In this document: positions 1 through 8,267 of the stretch, piece by piece
How the letters are laid out: each line of letters opens with the position of its first letter
Numbering within the stretch: the first letter of the stretch is position 1
Origin: WHSW01 sp963767475
GTDB taxonomy: Bacteria > Actinomycetota > Thermoleophilia > Solirubrobacterales > 70-9
Length of the DNA stretch: 64,000 nt
Direction: 5' to 3'
Assembly: GCA_963767475.1 (NCBI GenBank)
Contig: CAVYEI010000005.1
Location: forward strand, 434,001 to 498,000
Translations under genes and position numbers: made by a program
The notes under the pieces: generated by a model
The model's database searches: none
Told to the model about the DNA's origin: nothing
What the model saw: only the letters and a program-made list of their open reading frames with translations

Positions 1-1
1 G

Positions 2-301
2 AAGCTCACCTGCCCCGCCTCCGAGGCGACGCCGCCGTGCGCCGGCACGCTTCAGGTGAAGACCGCGAAGAAGGTCGAGTTCAAGGGCAAGCGCAAGAAG
101 GTCGAGCTCGACGAAGCCGACTTCTCGCTCGGCGCCGGCGAGACCGCGAAGGTGAAGCTGAAGCTATCCGGCGCCGAGCTCGACCTGCTCGAGGACGTGG
201 CAAAGGCGCGCAAGCTGAAGGCCACGGCCGCGGTGGCAGACGCGGCGACCAACCAGGCGAGCGTCTCCAAGAAGCTGAAGGCCGACCTGCCTGGCAAGTA
301 G
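2..301 (+). CDS. C-terminal end of an ELWxxDGT-type secreted protein (5' truncated)
   Basis: Only the last 99 codons lie in the window. The frame is open from the first complete codon to TAG at 299-301. The translated tail begins KLTCPASEATPPCAG and continues into a lysine-rich beta-type module with KVEFKGKRKKVEL, DFSLGAGETAKVKLKLSG and a KKLKAD end. It is almost identical to the C-terminal modules of the two complete ELWxxDGT proteins downstream, so this is very probably a third tandem paralogue whose propeller lies outside the window. Two cysteines (CP...PPC) could form a disulfide in this exported domain. Function unknown. Confidence 0.85.
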   Translation, partial: KLTCPASEATPPCAGTLQVKTAKKVEFKGKRKKVELDEADFSLGAGETAKVKLKLSGAELDLLEDVAKARKLKATAAVADAATNQASVSKKLKADLPGK

Positions 302-302
302 C

Positions 303-324
303 TCAGTCGCGCGAGGCCGGCTCC
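303..324. repeat. Duplication scar: copy of the 3' end of the minus-strand gene at 3834
   Basis: These 22 bases match positions 3834-3855 at 20 of 22 places (TCAGTCGCGCGAG, two mismatched bases, CGGCTCC). At 3834-3855 the sequence encodes the last residues and stop of the minus-strand 115-residue protein. Here it follows directly after an ELWxxDGT-type gene but no gene remains. It looks like a remnant left when the propeller gene was duplicated together with the end of its convergent neighbour. Confidence 0.6.
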
Positions 325-425
325 CGTCGCCGCCTGCGCGGGGCGTCGGACGTTCGTCCGGCGCGGGCTTGCGTCCGCGCGCCGCGCCGGATACGGTTCG
401 CCGACAAGCGACTCAGGGAGCGAGC

Positions 426-2132
426 GTGGGCGGGAGCAAGGGCGTACGGGTTGGCTGGTCAGCGGCGCTGGCCGCAGCCGCGACGGCGGTCGCGCTCGTG
501 CTTCCCGGGGCGGCTGCAGCGGTCGAGATCGAGCTCGCCCACGACATCCAGCCCGGGCCGAGCTCCTCGGGCCCGTCCGACTTCGCCGAGCTGGGCAACG
601 CTCTGTACTTCCGGGCCAATGACGGAACGCACGGGTCGGAGCTGTGGCGCAGCGACGGCACCACCGCGACGTTGATCGCGGACATCAACCCGGCGCCGGA
701 TGAGGGCTCCGGGCCGGTCAGGTTCGGGCGGCTGGGCAACTTCCTCTACTTCCTCGCCAACGACGGCACCACCGGGGGCGAGCTCTGGCGAACCGATGGC
801 ACCACGACCACGCTGGTGCGCGACATCAGGCCTGGACCGTTGGGCTCGAACCCGGGTGATCTGACCGCGCTTGGAAACTTCCTCTACTTCAGCGCCAACG
901 ACGGCACGAACGGCAACGAGCTCTGGCGCACGGACGGAGTCACGACGGAGATGGTGCTGAACATCGCCCCCGCCGCGACCGACTCGTTTCCGGAGCGTCT
1001 CAAGGTGCTCGGCGACCACCTGTTCTTCCGGGCCGACGACGGTAGCAATGGCCAGGAGGTCTGGAGAACCGATGGCACGGTGACCACGATGGTCTTCAAC
1101 ATCAACCCGGGTGCAAACGGCTCGAGCCCCGAGGAGTTCACCCAGCTAGGGGACTTCCTCTACTTCAGCGCCCTGACCTCGGCCGCGGGCCGCGAGTTGT
1201 GGCGAACCAACGGGACGACCACCAACATGGTGGGGGAGATCAACCCAACGAGCAGCGCGGCGCCGCGCGACTTCGCGGTCCTGGGCAACACGCTCTATTT
1301 CGACGCCGATGACGACATACTCGGGCGCGAGCTGTGGCGCAGCGATGGCACCTCGGTCTCGCTGGTCCAGGACATCGTTCCCGGCCCCAATGCCTCGGGA
1401 CCGTCCCAGATCACCACCTCCGGGAACTTCGTCTACTTCACGACCTTCTTCGGGGACGGCGAGCTGTGGCGGTCCGACGGGACCACGGCCGCTCAGGTTG
1501 CCGACATCAATCCGGGTCCTGACGGTTCCAATATCGGCGGGTTCGAGCCGCTCGGCGACACCCTCTACTTCGTCGCCGACAACGGATCCCAGGGCAGCGA
1601 GCTGTGGCAGACGGACGGCACCAACACCACCCTCGCCAAGGACATCCTGTCCGGCTCCAATGGCTCGGATGTACAGGAGGCAACCGTGTTCGGTGACTCC
1701 CTCTACATGCGGGCGGACGACGGGGTCCACGGCGACGAGGTGTGGCGCGTCAGACCAGACACACCCGACACGGCCGCCGCCGTGACGATCAACGGCAAGA
1801 AGCTGAAGATCGACGCCAAGGGGAGGGCGAAGTTGAAGCTCGCCTGCCCGGCGACGGAGGCGAACCCGCCGTGTGCCGGCAGCCTCGCGCTCGCCACCGC
1901 CAAGAAGGTGAGCTTCAAGGGTAAGCGCCGCAAGGTCAAGCTCGATAAGGCCAAGTTCTCACTCGGCGCCGGGGAGACCGCGAAAGTGAAGCTGAAGCTG
2001 TCGAGCGCGGAGGTCGACCTGCTCGCCGATGTAGCGAAGGCACGCAAGCTCAAGGCCACGGCCAATGTCGCCGACGCCGCCGGCAACAAGGGCACCGTGA
2101 CCAAGGCCCTTAAGGCGGTGCTGGCGAAGTGA
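426..2132 (+). CDS. Secreted ELWxxDGT-repeat beta-propeller protein
   Basis: 568 residues. I chose GTG 426 because AGGGAG lies just upstream and the product then starts with a signal peptide (a hydrophobic Ala/Val/Leu stretch ending PGAAAA); a TTG at 369 is possible but would bury it. The body carries eight repeats of about 45-50 residues, each with a L-Y-F strand and an ELWR(S/T)DGT motif, followed by a degenerate EVWRV repeat. This is the pattern of the ELWxxDGT family and suggests a beta-propeller. A lysine-rich C-terminal module with CPATEANPPC follows. It overlaps the next paralogue by 4 nt (GTGA), so the two are probably translated together. Likely extracellular; ligand unknown. Confidence 0.85.
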   Translation: MGGSKGVRVGWSAALAAAATAVALVLPGAAAAVEIELAHDIQPGPSSSGPSDFAELGNALYFRANDGTHGSELWRSDGTTATLIADINPAPDEGSGPVRFGRLGNFLYFLANDGTTGGELWRTDGTTTTLVRDIRPGPLGSNPGDLTALGNFLYFSANDGTNGNELWRTDGVTTEMVLNIAPAATDSFPERLKVLGDHLFFRADDGSNGQEVWRTDGTVTTMVFNINPGANGSSPEEFTQLGDFLYFSALTSAAGRELWRTNGTTTNMVGEINPTSSAAPRDFAVLGNTLYFDADDDILGRELWRSDGTSVSLVQDIVPGPNASGPSQITTSGNFVYFTTFFGDGELWRSDGTTAAQVADINPGPDGSNIGGFEPLGDTLYFVADNGSQGSELWQTDGTNTTLAKDILSGSNGSDVQEATVFGDSLYMRADDGVHGDEVWRVRPDTPDTAAAVTINGKKLKIDAKGRAKLKLACPATEANPPCAGSLALATAKKVSFKGKRRKVKLDKAKFSLGAGETAKVKLKLSSAEVDLLADVAKARKLKATANVADAAGNKGTVTKALKAVLAK

Positions 2133-3817
2133 GGCGCATCGTGGTCCTGTTCGCCCTGTTCACCGGGGTCTCGCTCCTCGCCCCCGCCGCCGCGGGCGCC
2201 GTGCAGATCGAGCTCGCCCACGATGTCAACGCGGGCCCGAGCTCGTCGCGGCCGGAGGAGGTCGTGGAGTTCAACGGCGCCCTCTACTTCCAGGCCGACG
2301 ATGGCGTCCACGGCCGCGAACTGTGGCGCGCCGACGGGTCAACGGCGACGATGGTGGCCGACATCTGGCCGGGTCGAGAGGACTCGTTCCCGTCCCGGTT
2401 CACGCCCCTCGGCGGCTTCCTCTACTTCGCCGCCAGCGACGAGGCCAACGGGCGCGAGGTCTGGCGGACCGACGGCACCACGGCCACCCGGGTAACCGAC
2501 ATCGCTCCGGGACCTGAGGATTCCAGTCCCTTCAACTTCGGCACCCTCGGGGACGCCCTGTACTTCCGCGCCCACGACCTGACCAACGGCGACGAGGTCT
2601 GGCGGACGGACGGTACGACCACAACGATGATCGACATCCGTCCCGGTGGGAACGGGTCGGAACCGGCGAGCTTCACGCAGTTCGGCGGCTTCCTCTACTT
2701 CACGGCCGAGGACGCGACCAACGGCCGCGAGCCGTGGCGTACCGACGGCACCACGACGACGATGGTGGAGAACATCGCCCCAGCGGGCGGCGGATCCAAT
2801 CCGCAGCGCTTCGCCGAGTTCAACGGCTTCCTCTACTTCGACGCGACGGAGCCGGTGGCCGGCCGCGAGCTCTATCGCACCGACGGCACCACGACGACGA
2901 TGGTGCAGAACATCAAACCCGGAAACACCGACTCGTTCCCCTTCAACTTCACCCCCTTCGGCGATTTCCTCTACTTCAGCGCCAATGGCCCCAATGGCTC
3001 GGAGGTGTGGAGGACGAACGGCGCCACGACGACTGAGGTTGCGGACATCGCCCCCGGTACGGATGGCTCGGGCGCTTCCGGATTCACCGAGCTCGACGGC
3101 CGCCTGTATTTCGCCGCCGACGACCAGACGACGGGATCCGAGCTCTGGCGCACGGACGGCACGACTACCTCGCAGGTCGCGGACATCCGCAGCGGCCCGG
3201 ATGATTCCCAGCTCGGCGGGCTGACCCGGCTGGGCAACGAGCTCTACTTCTCCGCGAGGGGTGGCAGGGAAGGTCGCGAGCTCTGGCGAACGAACGGCAC
3301 CGGTGCCGAGCTCGCCAAGGACATCCTCGGCGGCACCGACGACTCTGAGCCCGGCCCCTTCGTGCCCTTCGGTGATTCGCTCTACTTCACGGCCGACGAT
3401 GGTGAGCACGGTGACGAGCTCTGGCGGGTCGCCCCCGACCCGCCTCCCGACGCCGTCGTGACGGTCGAGATCGAGGGCAAGAAGCTGAAGCTCAACCGCA
3501 AGGGCGTCGCCAACGCGAAGCTCACCTGCCCGGCGTCGGAGGCGACCCCACCGTGCGCGGGAGCGCTCGCGATCAGGACGGCGAAGAAGGTCGACTTCAA
3601 GGGCAAGCGCCGCAAGGTCAAGCTCGACAAGGCAGACTTCTCACTCGGCGCCGGCGAGACCGCGAAGGTGAAGCTGAAGCTCTCCGGCGCCGAGCTCGAC
3701 CTGCTCACCGACTCGTCCAAGGCGCGGAAGCTGAAGGCCACGGCGCAGGTCGCCGACGGGGCGGGCAACCAGGCCAAAGTCTCGAAGAAGCTGAAGGCCG
3801 ACCCGCCCGGCGGGTAG
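2129..3817 (+). CDS. Secreted ELWxxDGT-repeat beta-propeller protein, second paralogue
   Basis: 562 residues from GTG 2129, overlapping the previous stop as GTGA. The N-terminus is a clear signal peptide (MRRIVVLFALFTGVSLLAP, cleavage near AAAGA). Eight ELWRxDGT-type repeats follow, two of them with EPWRTDGT or ELYRTDGT, then ELWRVAPDP and the same lysine-rich C-terminal module (CPASEATPPC, KGKRRKVKLDKADFSLGAG) seen in both upstream proteins. Repeat number and order match the upstream gene, so the pair arose by recent duplication. It is probably exported and folds as a propeller; the C-terminal module may aid surface retention, which is inference. Confidence 0.85.
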   Translation: MRRIVVLFALFTGVSLLAPAAAGAVQIELAHDVNAGPSSSRPEEVVEFNGALYFQADDGVHGRELWRADGSTATMVADIWPGREDSFPSRFTPLGGFLYFAASDEANGREVWRTDGTTATRVTDIAPGPEDSSPFNFGTLGDALYFRAHDLTNGDEVWRTDGTTTTMIDIRPGGNGSEPASFTQFGGFLYFTAEDATNGREPWRTDGTTTTMVENIAPAGGGSNPQRFAEFNGFLYFDATEPVAGRELYRTDGTTTTMVQNIKPGNTDSFPFNFTPFGDFLYFSANGPNGSEVWRTNGATTTEVADIAPGTDGSGASGFTELDGRLYFAADDQTTGSELWRTDGTTTSQVADIRSGPDDSQLGGLTRLGNELYFSARGGREGRELWRTNGTGAELAKDILGGTDDSEPGPFVPFGDSLYFTADDGEHGDELWRVAPDPPPDAVVTVEIEGKKLKLNRKGVANAKLTCPASEATPPCAGALAIRTAKKVDFKGKRRKVKLDKADFSLGAGETAKVKLKLSGAELDLLTDSSKARKLKATAQVADGAGNQAKVSKKLKADPPGG

Positions 3818-3833
3818 CGAGCCGCGGTTCCTC

Positions 3834-4181
3834 TCAGTCGCGCGAGCTCGGCTCCGGGTCGGCGGAGCGCATGTCGACGACCGAGGCGTCGAAGCGGGCG
3901 CGGCGCGGGATGTCGAGCGGGCGCGGCGCGATCGCCTGGGCGCGCTCGGCGGCCATCGTCTCGACCATGTCCTCGAGCGAGCGCAGGCGCGCCTCGCGGT
4001 GCGCGGCGCCGCCGGTGATCAGCTTCTGGACCCTGGTCGCCTCCTCGATCCAGGCGTCGAGCTCGGCAAGTTTCGCCTCGAGGCGCTTATCCCGCTTCTC
4101 CTCGGCGATCGCGACGGCCTTGATCAGGGCGATCAGCTCGCGGCTGAGCGCGGTCGGCCTATCGGCACGCTCCGAAGCCAT
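3834..4181 (-). CDS. Small coiled-coil protein of unknown function
   Basis: 115 residues, start ATG at 4181. The middle is strongly charged and helical, with a likely coiled coil around residues 15-60 (EEKRDKRLEAKLAELDAWIEE). There is no signal peptide or membrane segment, so it is probably cytoplasmic. It is the last gene of a minus-strand run that includes purU, 45 nt after the purU stop. No clear Shine-Dalgarno precedes the start. Its last codons are duplicated as a fragment behind the truncated ELWxxDGT gene at 303-324. I do not recognise a family. Confidence 0.6.
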   Translation of the reverse strand: MASERADRPTALSRELIALIKAVAIAEEKRDKRLEAKLAELDAWIEEATRVQKLITGGAAHREARLRSLEDMVETMAAERAQAIAPRPLDIPRRARFDASVVDMRSADPEPSSRD

Positions 4182-4226
4182 GGGTGCGTGTTCGACCCTG
4201 GCGCCCCGCGTCCTGCCGTCGGGCGC

Positions 4227-5078
4227 TCAGAAGACGACTGTTCGCCCGCCGTCGAGCAGCACCCGATCCTCGAGGTGGGCCTTGACCGCGCGCGCCAGCA
4301 CCAGGCGCTCGGCGTCGCGGCCGATCCGGATCAGGTCGGGCGTTTCATCGCGGTGGCTGACCCTGGTCACGTCCTGGTCGATAATCGGCCCGGCGTCGAG
4401 CTCCTCGGTGACGTAGTGCGCGGTCGCGCCGACGAGCTTCACCCCGCGCTCGTGCGCTCGCTGGTAGGGATCGGCGCCGACGAAGGCGGGCAGGAAGCTG
4501 TGGTGGATGTTGATCGCCGGGACCGCGAGCCGTTCGAGGAACCCGGCGGAGAGGACCTGCATGTAGCGGGCGAGGACGAGCACGTCGACGCGGCCGCCGA
4601 GCAGCTCCAGCACCCGCCGCTCGGCCTCGGGCTTGGCGCCGGGCTCGACCGGGACGTGGTGGTACTCGACCCCGAGCATGCCCACGGTCTCGGCGTGATC
4701 GGGATGGTTGGAGACGACGGCGGTGAGCTCGGCCTCGAGCTCGCCGTTTCGCCAGCGCCAGAGCAGGTCGGCGAGGCAGTGGTCCTCGCGCGAGACCATG
4801 ATCGCCACCCGCTTCGGTTCGCTCGACTCGGCGAACCGGTGCTCCATCTCGAACGGCCCCGCCACCTGCTCGGCGAACCGCCGGCGCAGCTCCTCGCGAC
4901 CCTCCGGCGCGGGCGAGTCGAAGACCATGCGCATGAACAGGCGCTCCTCCGCGGTCGAATGCTGGTCGGCGTCGGTGATGTTGAGGCCGGCCTCGGCGAG
5001 GAAGCCGCTGACGGCGGCGATCAACCCGGGGCGATCCGGGCAGGCGATCAACAGGCGTGTCGAGGGGCGATTGGTCAT
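4227..5078 (-). CDS. purU: Formyltetrahydrofolate deformylase
   Basis: 283 residues. It hydrolyses 10-formyl-tetrahydrofolate to formate and tetrahydrofolate, balancing one-carbon pools in the cytoplasm. An N-terminal ACT domain (RLLIACPDRPGLIAAVSGFL) occupies about residues 5-85. The formyltransferase domain follows, with INIHHSFLPAF and TAHYVTEELDAGPIIDQD, which hold the family's catalytic Asn, His and Asp. I take the ATG at 5078, since an in-frame start at 5111 would overlap the upstream small gene. Length matches the family. It follows two small genes closely, so it is probably co-transcribed from the promoter above 5711. Confidence 0.93.
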   Translation of the reverse strand: MTNRPSTRLLIACPDRPGLIAAVSGFLAEAGLNITDADQHSTAEERLFMRMVFDSPAPEGREELRRRFAEQVAGPFEMEHRFAESSEPKRVAIMVSREDHCLADLLWRWRNGELEAELTAVVSNHPDHAETVGMLGVEYHHVPVEPGAKPEAERRVLELLGGRVDVLVLARYMQVLSAGFLERLAVPAINIHHSFLPAFVGADPYQRAHERGVKLVGATAHYVTEELDAGPIIDQDVTRVSHRDETPDLIRIGRDAERLVLARAVKAHLEDRVLLDGGRTVVF

Positions 5079-5097
5079 CGGGCTCAGATGATGGCGA

Positions 5098-5220
5098 TCA
5101 GTAGCCGCCACCGAGTCCGAACATGTCCGTCGCCACGGCCGCGATGACGACGATCGCGCCGCCGATGATCAGCAGCCAGTAGTACCAATAGCGCCCGCCG
5201 CGCTGCTTGTGGATCGTCAT
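5098..5220 (-). CDS. 40-residue single-span membrane protein, translationally coupled
   Basis: A short frame with ATG at 5218-5220 and TGA at 5098-5100. The ATG overlaps the stop of the upstream gene as ATGA, the arrangement used by many real gene pairs in this window. The product has a basic, aromatic N-terminus (MTIHKQRGGRYWYYW), one hydrophobic helix (LLIIGGAIVVIAAVA) and a short glycine-rich tail. The topology rule predicts N-in, C-out. purU starts 19 nt downstream. Function unknown; its coupling suggests it works with the 164-residue protein encoded just before it. Confidence 0.7.
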   Translation of the reverse strand: MTIHKQRGGRYWYYWLLIIGGAIVVIAAVATDMFGLGGGY

Positions 5221-5711
5221 CGAGCCGGGGGCTCGGTGACGCCTTCCTTGAGCACCCGGATCACTTCCTGGGTCCAGGGGTCGTCCTTGACCCCTCCGGG
5301 CGCCAGGGTGACCTTCTCGCCCTCGGCCGGGGACTCGATCGTCAGCATCGTCAGCCCCATCTTGCTCTCGGTGCTGAAGCGAAGCCCGGGCCTGTCCCAG
5401 ACGGCGACCTCGTCCTGGAGCGTGTAGCCGCGGCCGCGCATCTTGTACTTGAAGGCGTGCAGCTTGTTCGGGGTGACGATCAGGAAGGCCTGCTGTGGCA
5501 GCCCGCCGGCCTTCTTCTTGTTGCGCAGCGAGTTGGCCGCGTAGACGAGCCCCCCGAGCCCACCCTTCGAGATCGCGAAGTTCGACGCCGCTCCGCCGCG
5601 CCGAAACGGGCCCACGGCGATCACCGGCTCCCCGACCTTCTCCTGCGCCATGACGTTGAACTTCTCCGTGTATTCGGCGACGGTCTCGTCGCTGATGTCG
5701 AACATTCCCAT
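5217..5711 (-). CDS. Conserved protein of unknown function, possibly PH-like fold
   Basis: 164 residues from ATG 5711; a second in-frame ATG lies two codons further in, and GGAGAGG lies a little upstream. It opens MGMFDISDETVAEYTEKFNVM and continues with GGLGGLVYAANSLRNKK, then alternating strands (AFLIVTPNKLHAFKYKMRG, DEVAVWDRPGLRFS). The pattern suits a membrane-adjacent protein with a PH-like beta sandwich, but this is a guess. Its stop overlaps the ATG of a 40-residue membrane protein, and purU follows. No signal peptide is evident. I cannot name the family. Confidence 0.65.
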   Translation of the reverse strand: MGMFDISDETVAEYTEKFNVMAQEKVGEPVIAVGPFRRGGAASNFAISKGGLGGLVYAANSLRNKKKAGGLPQQAFLIVTPNKLHAFKYKMRGRGYTLQDEVAVWDRPGLRFSTESKMGLTMLTIESPAEGEKVTLAPGGVKDDPWTQEVIRVLKEGVTEPPAR

Positions 5712-5794
5712 CCTTGGAACCCCTCTCCGGTAGTCGGTAGGCCTGACCTTAGTGGGCCGTCCACAAACCGGCCGGTCTGGCAAGGTGGCCTCCG

Positions 5795-6394
5795 ATGAGC
5801 GAGTTCAGCGCCTGGCGGACGTGGTGGATCAAGCGACGCTGGTACGAGCGCAACCGTCGCCTGCGCCGGCGCTGGCGGATCAACCGCCACATGGCCCGCG
5901 CCGGCGCCTTCATCCGCTATCCGGTCGAGGGCGAGGTGCTCGAGGCCCTCGACTCCGGCCGGCTGCGGATCGGCGAGCAGACGCTGCTCGAACCCGGCTG
6001 CTGGCTGACGCTCGGCCCCGAGGCTGAGATCGAGATCGGCGAGGGCTGCTTTCTCAACCGGGGCACGATGCTCGCGGCGCTCGAACGGATCGAGATCGGC
6101 GACCACGTGATGTTCGCCAACGGCTGCTTCGTCGGCGACGCCGACCACCGCTACGACGACCCGGACGTGCCGATCACCCAGCAGGGGTTCGTCCCTCGCG
6201 GTCCGGTACGGATCGGCGACAACGTCTGGTTCGGGGTCAACTGCGTGGTCACCGGCGGTGTGCAGATCGGCGACCGCGCGGTGATCGGGGCGAACTCGGT
6301 CGTCACCCGCGACGTTCCCGCGGGCACGATCGCGGCCGGGGCGCCGGCGAAGGTGATCCGCGAGATCGAGTTCAAGCCCGGGGCCGACGGGTAG
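5795..6394 (+). CDS. Hexapeptide-repeat (left-handed beta-helix) acyltransferase
   Basis: 199 residues. From about residue 55 the sequence shows hexapeptide-type turns (IGEQTLLEPGCWL, IEIGEGCFLNRGTML, IEIGDHVMFANGCFV, VRIGDNVWFGVNCVV, VQIGDRAVIGANSVV), and it ends with the typical VTRDVPAGTIAAGAPAKVIR. It has the DADHRYDDPDVPI loop of sugar or maltose O-acetyltransferase-like enzymes, whose His is catalytic in the family. The N-terminal 40 residues are very basic (RRRWRINRHMARAG), perhaps for membrane or polyanion contact. It probably transfers an acetyl or similar acyl group to a sugar; the substrate is unknown. AAGGTGG precedes the ATG. Confidence 0.85.
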   Translation: MSEFSAWRTWWIKRRWYERNRRLRRRWRINRHMARAGAFIRYPVEGEVLEALDSGRLRIGEQTLLEPGCWLTLGPEAEIEIGEGCFLNRGTMLAALERIEIGDHVMFANGCFVGDADHRYDDPDVPITQQGFVPRGPVRIGDNVWFGVNCVVTGGVQIGDRAVIGANSVVTRDVPAGTIAAGAPAKVIREIEFKPGADG

Positions 6395-6405
6395 CTTTCG
6401 CCGGG

Positions 6406-6942
6406 ATGCGCCGTATTGCGATCATCGCGCCCGTGCTCGTCGTGCTGCTGGCGGGTTGTGGCGACTCCGACTCGGGCTCGGACGAGCCGACCACGATCTC
6501 GGTTGCCGCGCCGGCCGCCACGACCACCTCCGCCGCCGAGTCGACGACACCCGTGGCCCCCGACGACAGCGCCGGCGACCCGGCCGAGGCCGACACGCCG
6601 GGAGCCGACCGGCCGCGCACGGTTGAGGATGTCGTCAGCGCCGTGCTCACCGGCTCCGAGACTCCAGAGGTGATCTGTGACCAGCTCGTGACCGCGGAGT
6701 ACGTGAAGACCGCTTACGGCGCTCGCGAGGGTTGCCTGGCGGCTCAGCAGCCGGGTTCGCTCGCCGACACGGTCGAGATCGCCGACGTGCAGGAGGCCGA
6801 CGACACCGCCACCGCCGTGGCCGTCCCCAGCGGTGGTCCCTACGACGGCGTCGAGGTCGAGGTCGAGCTGGTCGCCGCGACCGATCTCGCCGGCGCCTGG
6901 GCGATCGACTCGCTGCTCGCGGACGTTCCCGCCGGACCGTGA
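6406..6942 (+). CDS. Putative lipoprotein with Thr/Ala-rich linker
   Basis: 178 residues. It has a lipoprotein signal peptide (MRRIAIIAPVLVVLLAGCGD, lipobox LAGC with Cys18). A low-complexity Ser/Thr/Ala/Pro linker follows up to about residue 75, then a compact domain of about 100 residues (TVEDVVSAVLTGSETPEVICDQ... to VELVAATDLAGAWAIDSLL). The end resembles lipoproteins whose C-terminus is a nuclear-transport-factor-like or low-molecular-weight antigen-type fold, but I cannot assign it firmly. Its stop overlaps the next start (GTGA), pairing it with the DUF1028 protein. Confidence 0.7.
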   Translation: MRRIAIIAPVLVVLLAGCGDSDSGSDEPTTISVAAPAATTTSAAESTTPVAPDDSAGDPAEADTPGADRPRTVEDVVSAVLTGSETPEVICDQLVTAEYVKTAYGAREGCLAAQQPGSLADTVEIADVQEADDTATAVAVPSGGPYDGVEVEVELVAATDLAGAWAIDSLLADVPAGP

Positions 6943-7832
6943 CCTACTCGATCGTCGCCCGCGATCCGGCCACGGGCGAGCTCGGCGTCGGTGTGCAGTC
7001 GCACTGGTTCTCGGTCGGCTCGATCGTCACCTGGGGCCGCGCCGGGGTCGGCGTCGTGGCGACCCAATCGATCGCCGAGCCCGCGTACGGGCCGCGCGTG
7101 CTCGAGCGCCTCGCGGTCGGGGAAGCGCCGAGCGAGGCCCTGGCCGCGGAGCTCGCGGAGGACGAGTCGGCGCGCTTTCGCCAGGTCGCGGTCGTCGATC
7201 GGTCCGGACAGGCGGCGGTGCACACGGGCGATGGCTGCATCGCCTTCGCCGGGGAACAGGCCGGCGATGGATACAGCGCGCAGGCGAACATGATGGCCTC
7301 GCCCGCCGTCTGGCCGGCGATGGCGGCGGCGTTCGAGTCCGTCCAGGGCCCGCTGGAGCGGCGCCTGCTCGCCGCCCTCGATGCGGCGGAGCGGGCAGGC
7401 GGCGACGTTCGAGGGCGCCAGTCGGCGGCACTGCTCGTGGTGCCCGGCCACGGTGAGGGCTGGGAGAGAACCGTCGAGCTGCGGGTCGAGGACTCGCCCG
7501 AGCCACTGGTGGATCTCCGCCGCCTGCTCGACCTCCACGATGCCTATGCGATCGCCGATCGTGCCGATGCGCTCGCCGGTGAGGGCAAGCACGACGAGGC
7601 GGCGCGGCTCTACCGCGAGGCGGCGGAGAGCGCGCCGGACAACGTCGAGCTCGGCTTCTGGGCCGGACTCGGGATCGCCGCGGCCGGTGACGTCGAGGCC
7701 GGTTCGGAGCGCGTTGCGGCCGCGATCGTCGCTCACCCGGGCTGGCGCGATCTGCTCGCCGGGCTCGAGCCCGAGATCGCGCCGTCGGCCGCTGCCGTGC
7801 GCGCGGCGCTCGGCGTCGAAGGCGCCGGCTAG
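6939..7832 (+). CDS. DUF1028 family protein (Ntn-hydrolase-like)
   Basis: 297 residues from GTG 6939, overlapping the lipoprotein stop as GTGA. The open frame extends upstream, but the family starts exactly here with TYSIVARDPATGELGVGVQS. Family landmarks include GAGVVATQ-type sequence (GVGVVATQSIAEPAYGP), SGQAAVHTGDGC and QANMMASPAVWPAMAAAFE. About residues 1-200 form the DUF1028 domain, related in fold to N-terminal nucleophile hydrolases. The C-terminal 90 residues contain a TPR-like helical pair (KHDEAARLYREAAESAPDNVELGFWAGL). The biochemical role is not established. It ends 4 nt into the convergent YjbQ gene. Confidence 0.85.
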   Translation: MTYSIVARDPATGELGVGVQSHWFSVGSIVTWGRAGVGVVATQSIAEPAYGPRVLERLAVGEAPSEALAAELAEDESARFRQVAVVDRSGQAAVHTGDGCIAFAGEQAGDGYSAQANMMASPAVWPAMAAAFESVQGPLERRLLAALDAAERAGGDVRGRQSAALLVVPGHGEGWERTVELRVEDSPEPLVDLRRLLDLHDAYAIADRADALAGEGKHDEAARLYREAAESAPDNVELGFWAGLGIAAAGDVEAGSERVAAAIVAHPGWRDLLAGLEPEIAPSAAAVRAALGVEGAG

Positions 7833-8245
7833 TCGATCACCTGGAAGACGACCGTCCGCTCACGCCGCCGATCGTCGAAGTCGATCAGGACCAGCTGCTG
7901 CCAGGTGCCGAGCGCCGGCCGCCCGGCGAGCACCGGAACGACCTCGGAGGCGCCGATGATCGAGGCCCGCTGGTGGGCATGGGAGTTGGTGTCGTGGTTG
8001 AGGCGGTTGTGCTCGTAGTCGCCGCGCTCCGGGATCAGGCGCTCGAGCAGCTGCTGCAGGTCGTGGACGCCGCCCGGCTCGAGCTCCATGGTCGTGATTG
8101 CCGCGGTCGAGCCGCGGACGAAGGCGCTCGCCTGGCCCTCGCTGACGCCGCTGGCGGCGACCGCCGCGGCGAGCGCGCGGCTGAGGTCGACGACGTCGGC
8201 GTTGCCCTCGGTGGAGACGCTGATCTCAGTGGTCTTGACTCCCAC
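7829..8245 (-). CDS. YjbQ family protein (UPF0047; secondary thiamine-phosphate synthase-like)
   Basis: 138 residues, the full family length. It carries the family signature around HNRLNHDTNSHAHQRASIIG and a C-terminal GTWQQLVLIDFDDRRRERTVVFQ. Members such as YjbQ of E. coli have weak thiamine-phosphate synthase activity in vivo, but the native role is uncertain. GTG 8245 has no Shine-Dalgarno; a TACGGT hexamer lies 7 nt upstream, which fits a leaderless message. It is convergent with the DUF1028 gene and monocistronic as far as visible. Confidence 0.88.
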   Translation of the reverse strand: MGVKTTEISVSTEGNADVVDLSRALAAAVAASGVSEGQASAFVRGSTAAITTMELEPGGVHDLQQLLERLIPERGDYEHNRLNHDTNSHAHQRASIIGASEVVPVLAGRPALGTWQQLVLIDFDDRRRERTVVFQVID

Positions 8246-8252
8246 ACAGGCA

Positions 8253-8258
8253 ACCGTA
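8253..8258 (-). promoter_or_regulatory. Start-proximal -10 element of yjbQ-like gene
   Basis: On the minus strand TACGGT lies 7 nt before the GTG at 8245, with no Shine-Dalgarno between. This places transcription start at or next to the start codon, as in leaderless actinobacterial mRNAs. No good -35 is visible. Confidence 0.45.
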
Positions 8259-8267
8259 GAAGAAGGC

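Noticed and set aside
37..675. 212-codon Arg-rich plus-strand frame at the left end
   Set aside because: It overlaps the true ELWxxDGT reading frames and consists of Arg/Ala/Pro-rich shadow sequence.
6732..7832. A 366-residue version of the DUF1028 protein
   Set aside because: The first 69 codons overlap the lipoprotein gene in another frame; the DUF1028 domain starts exactly at GTG 6939.
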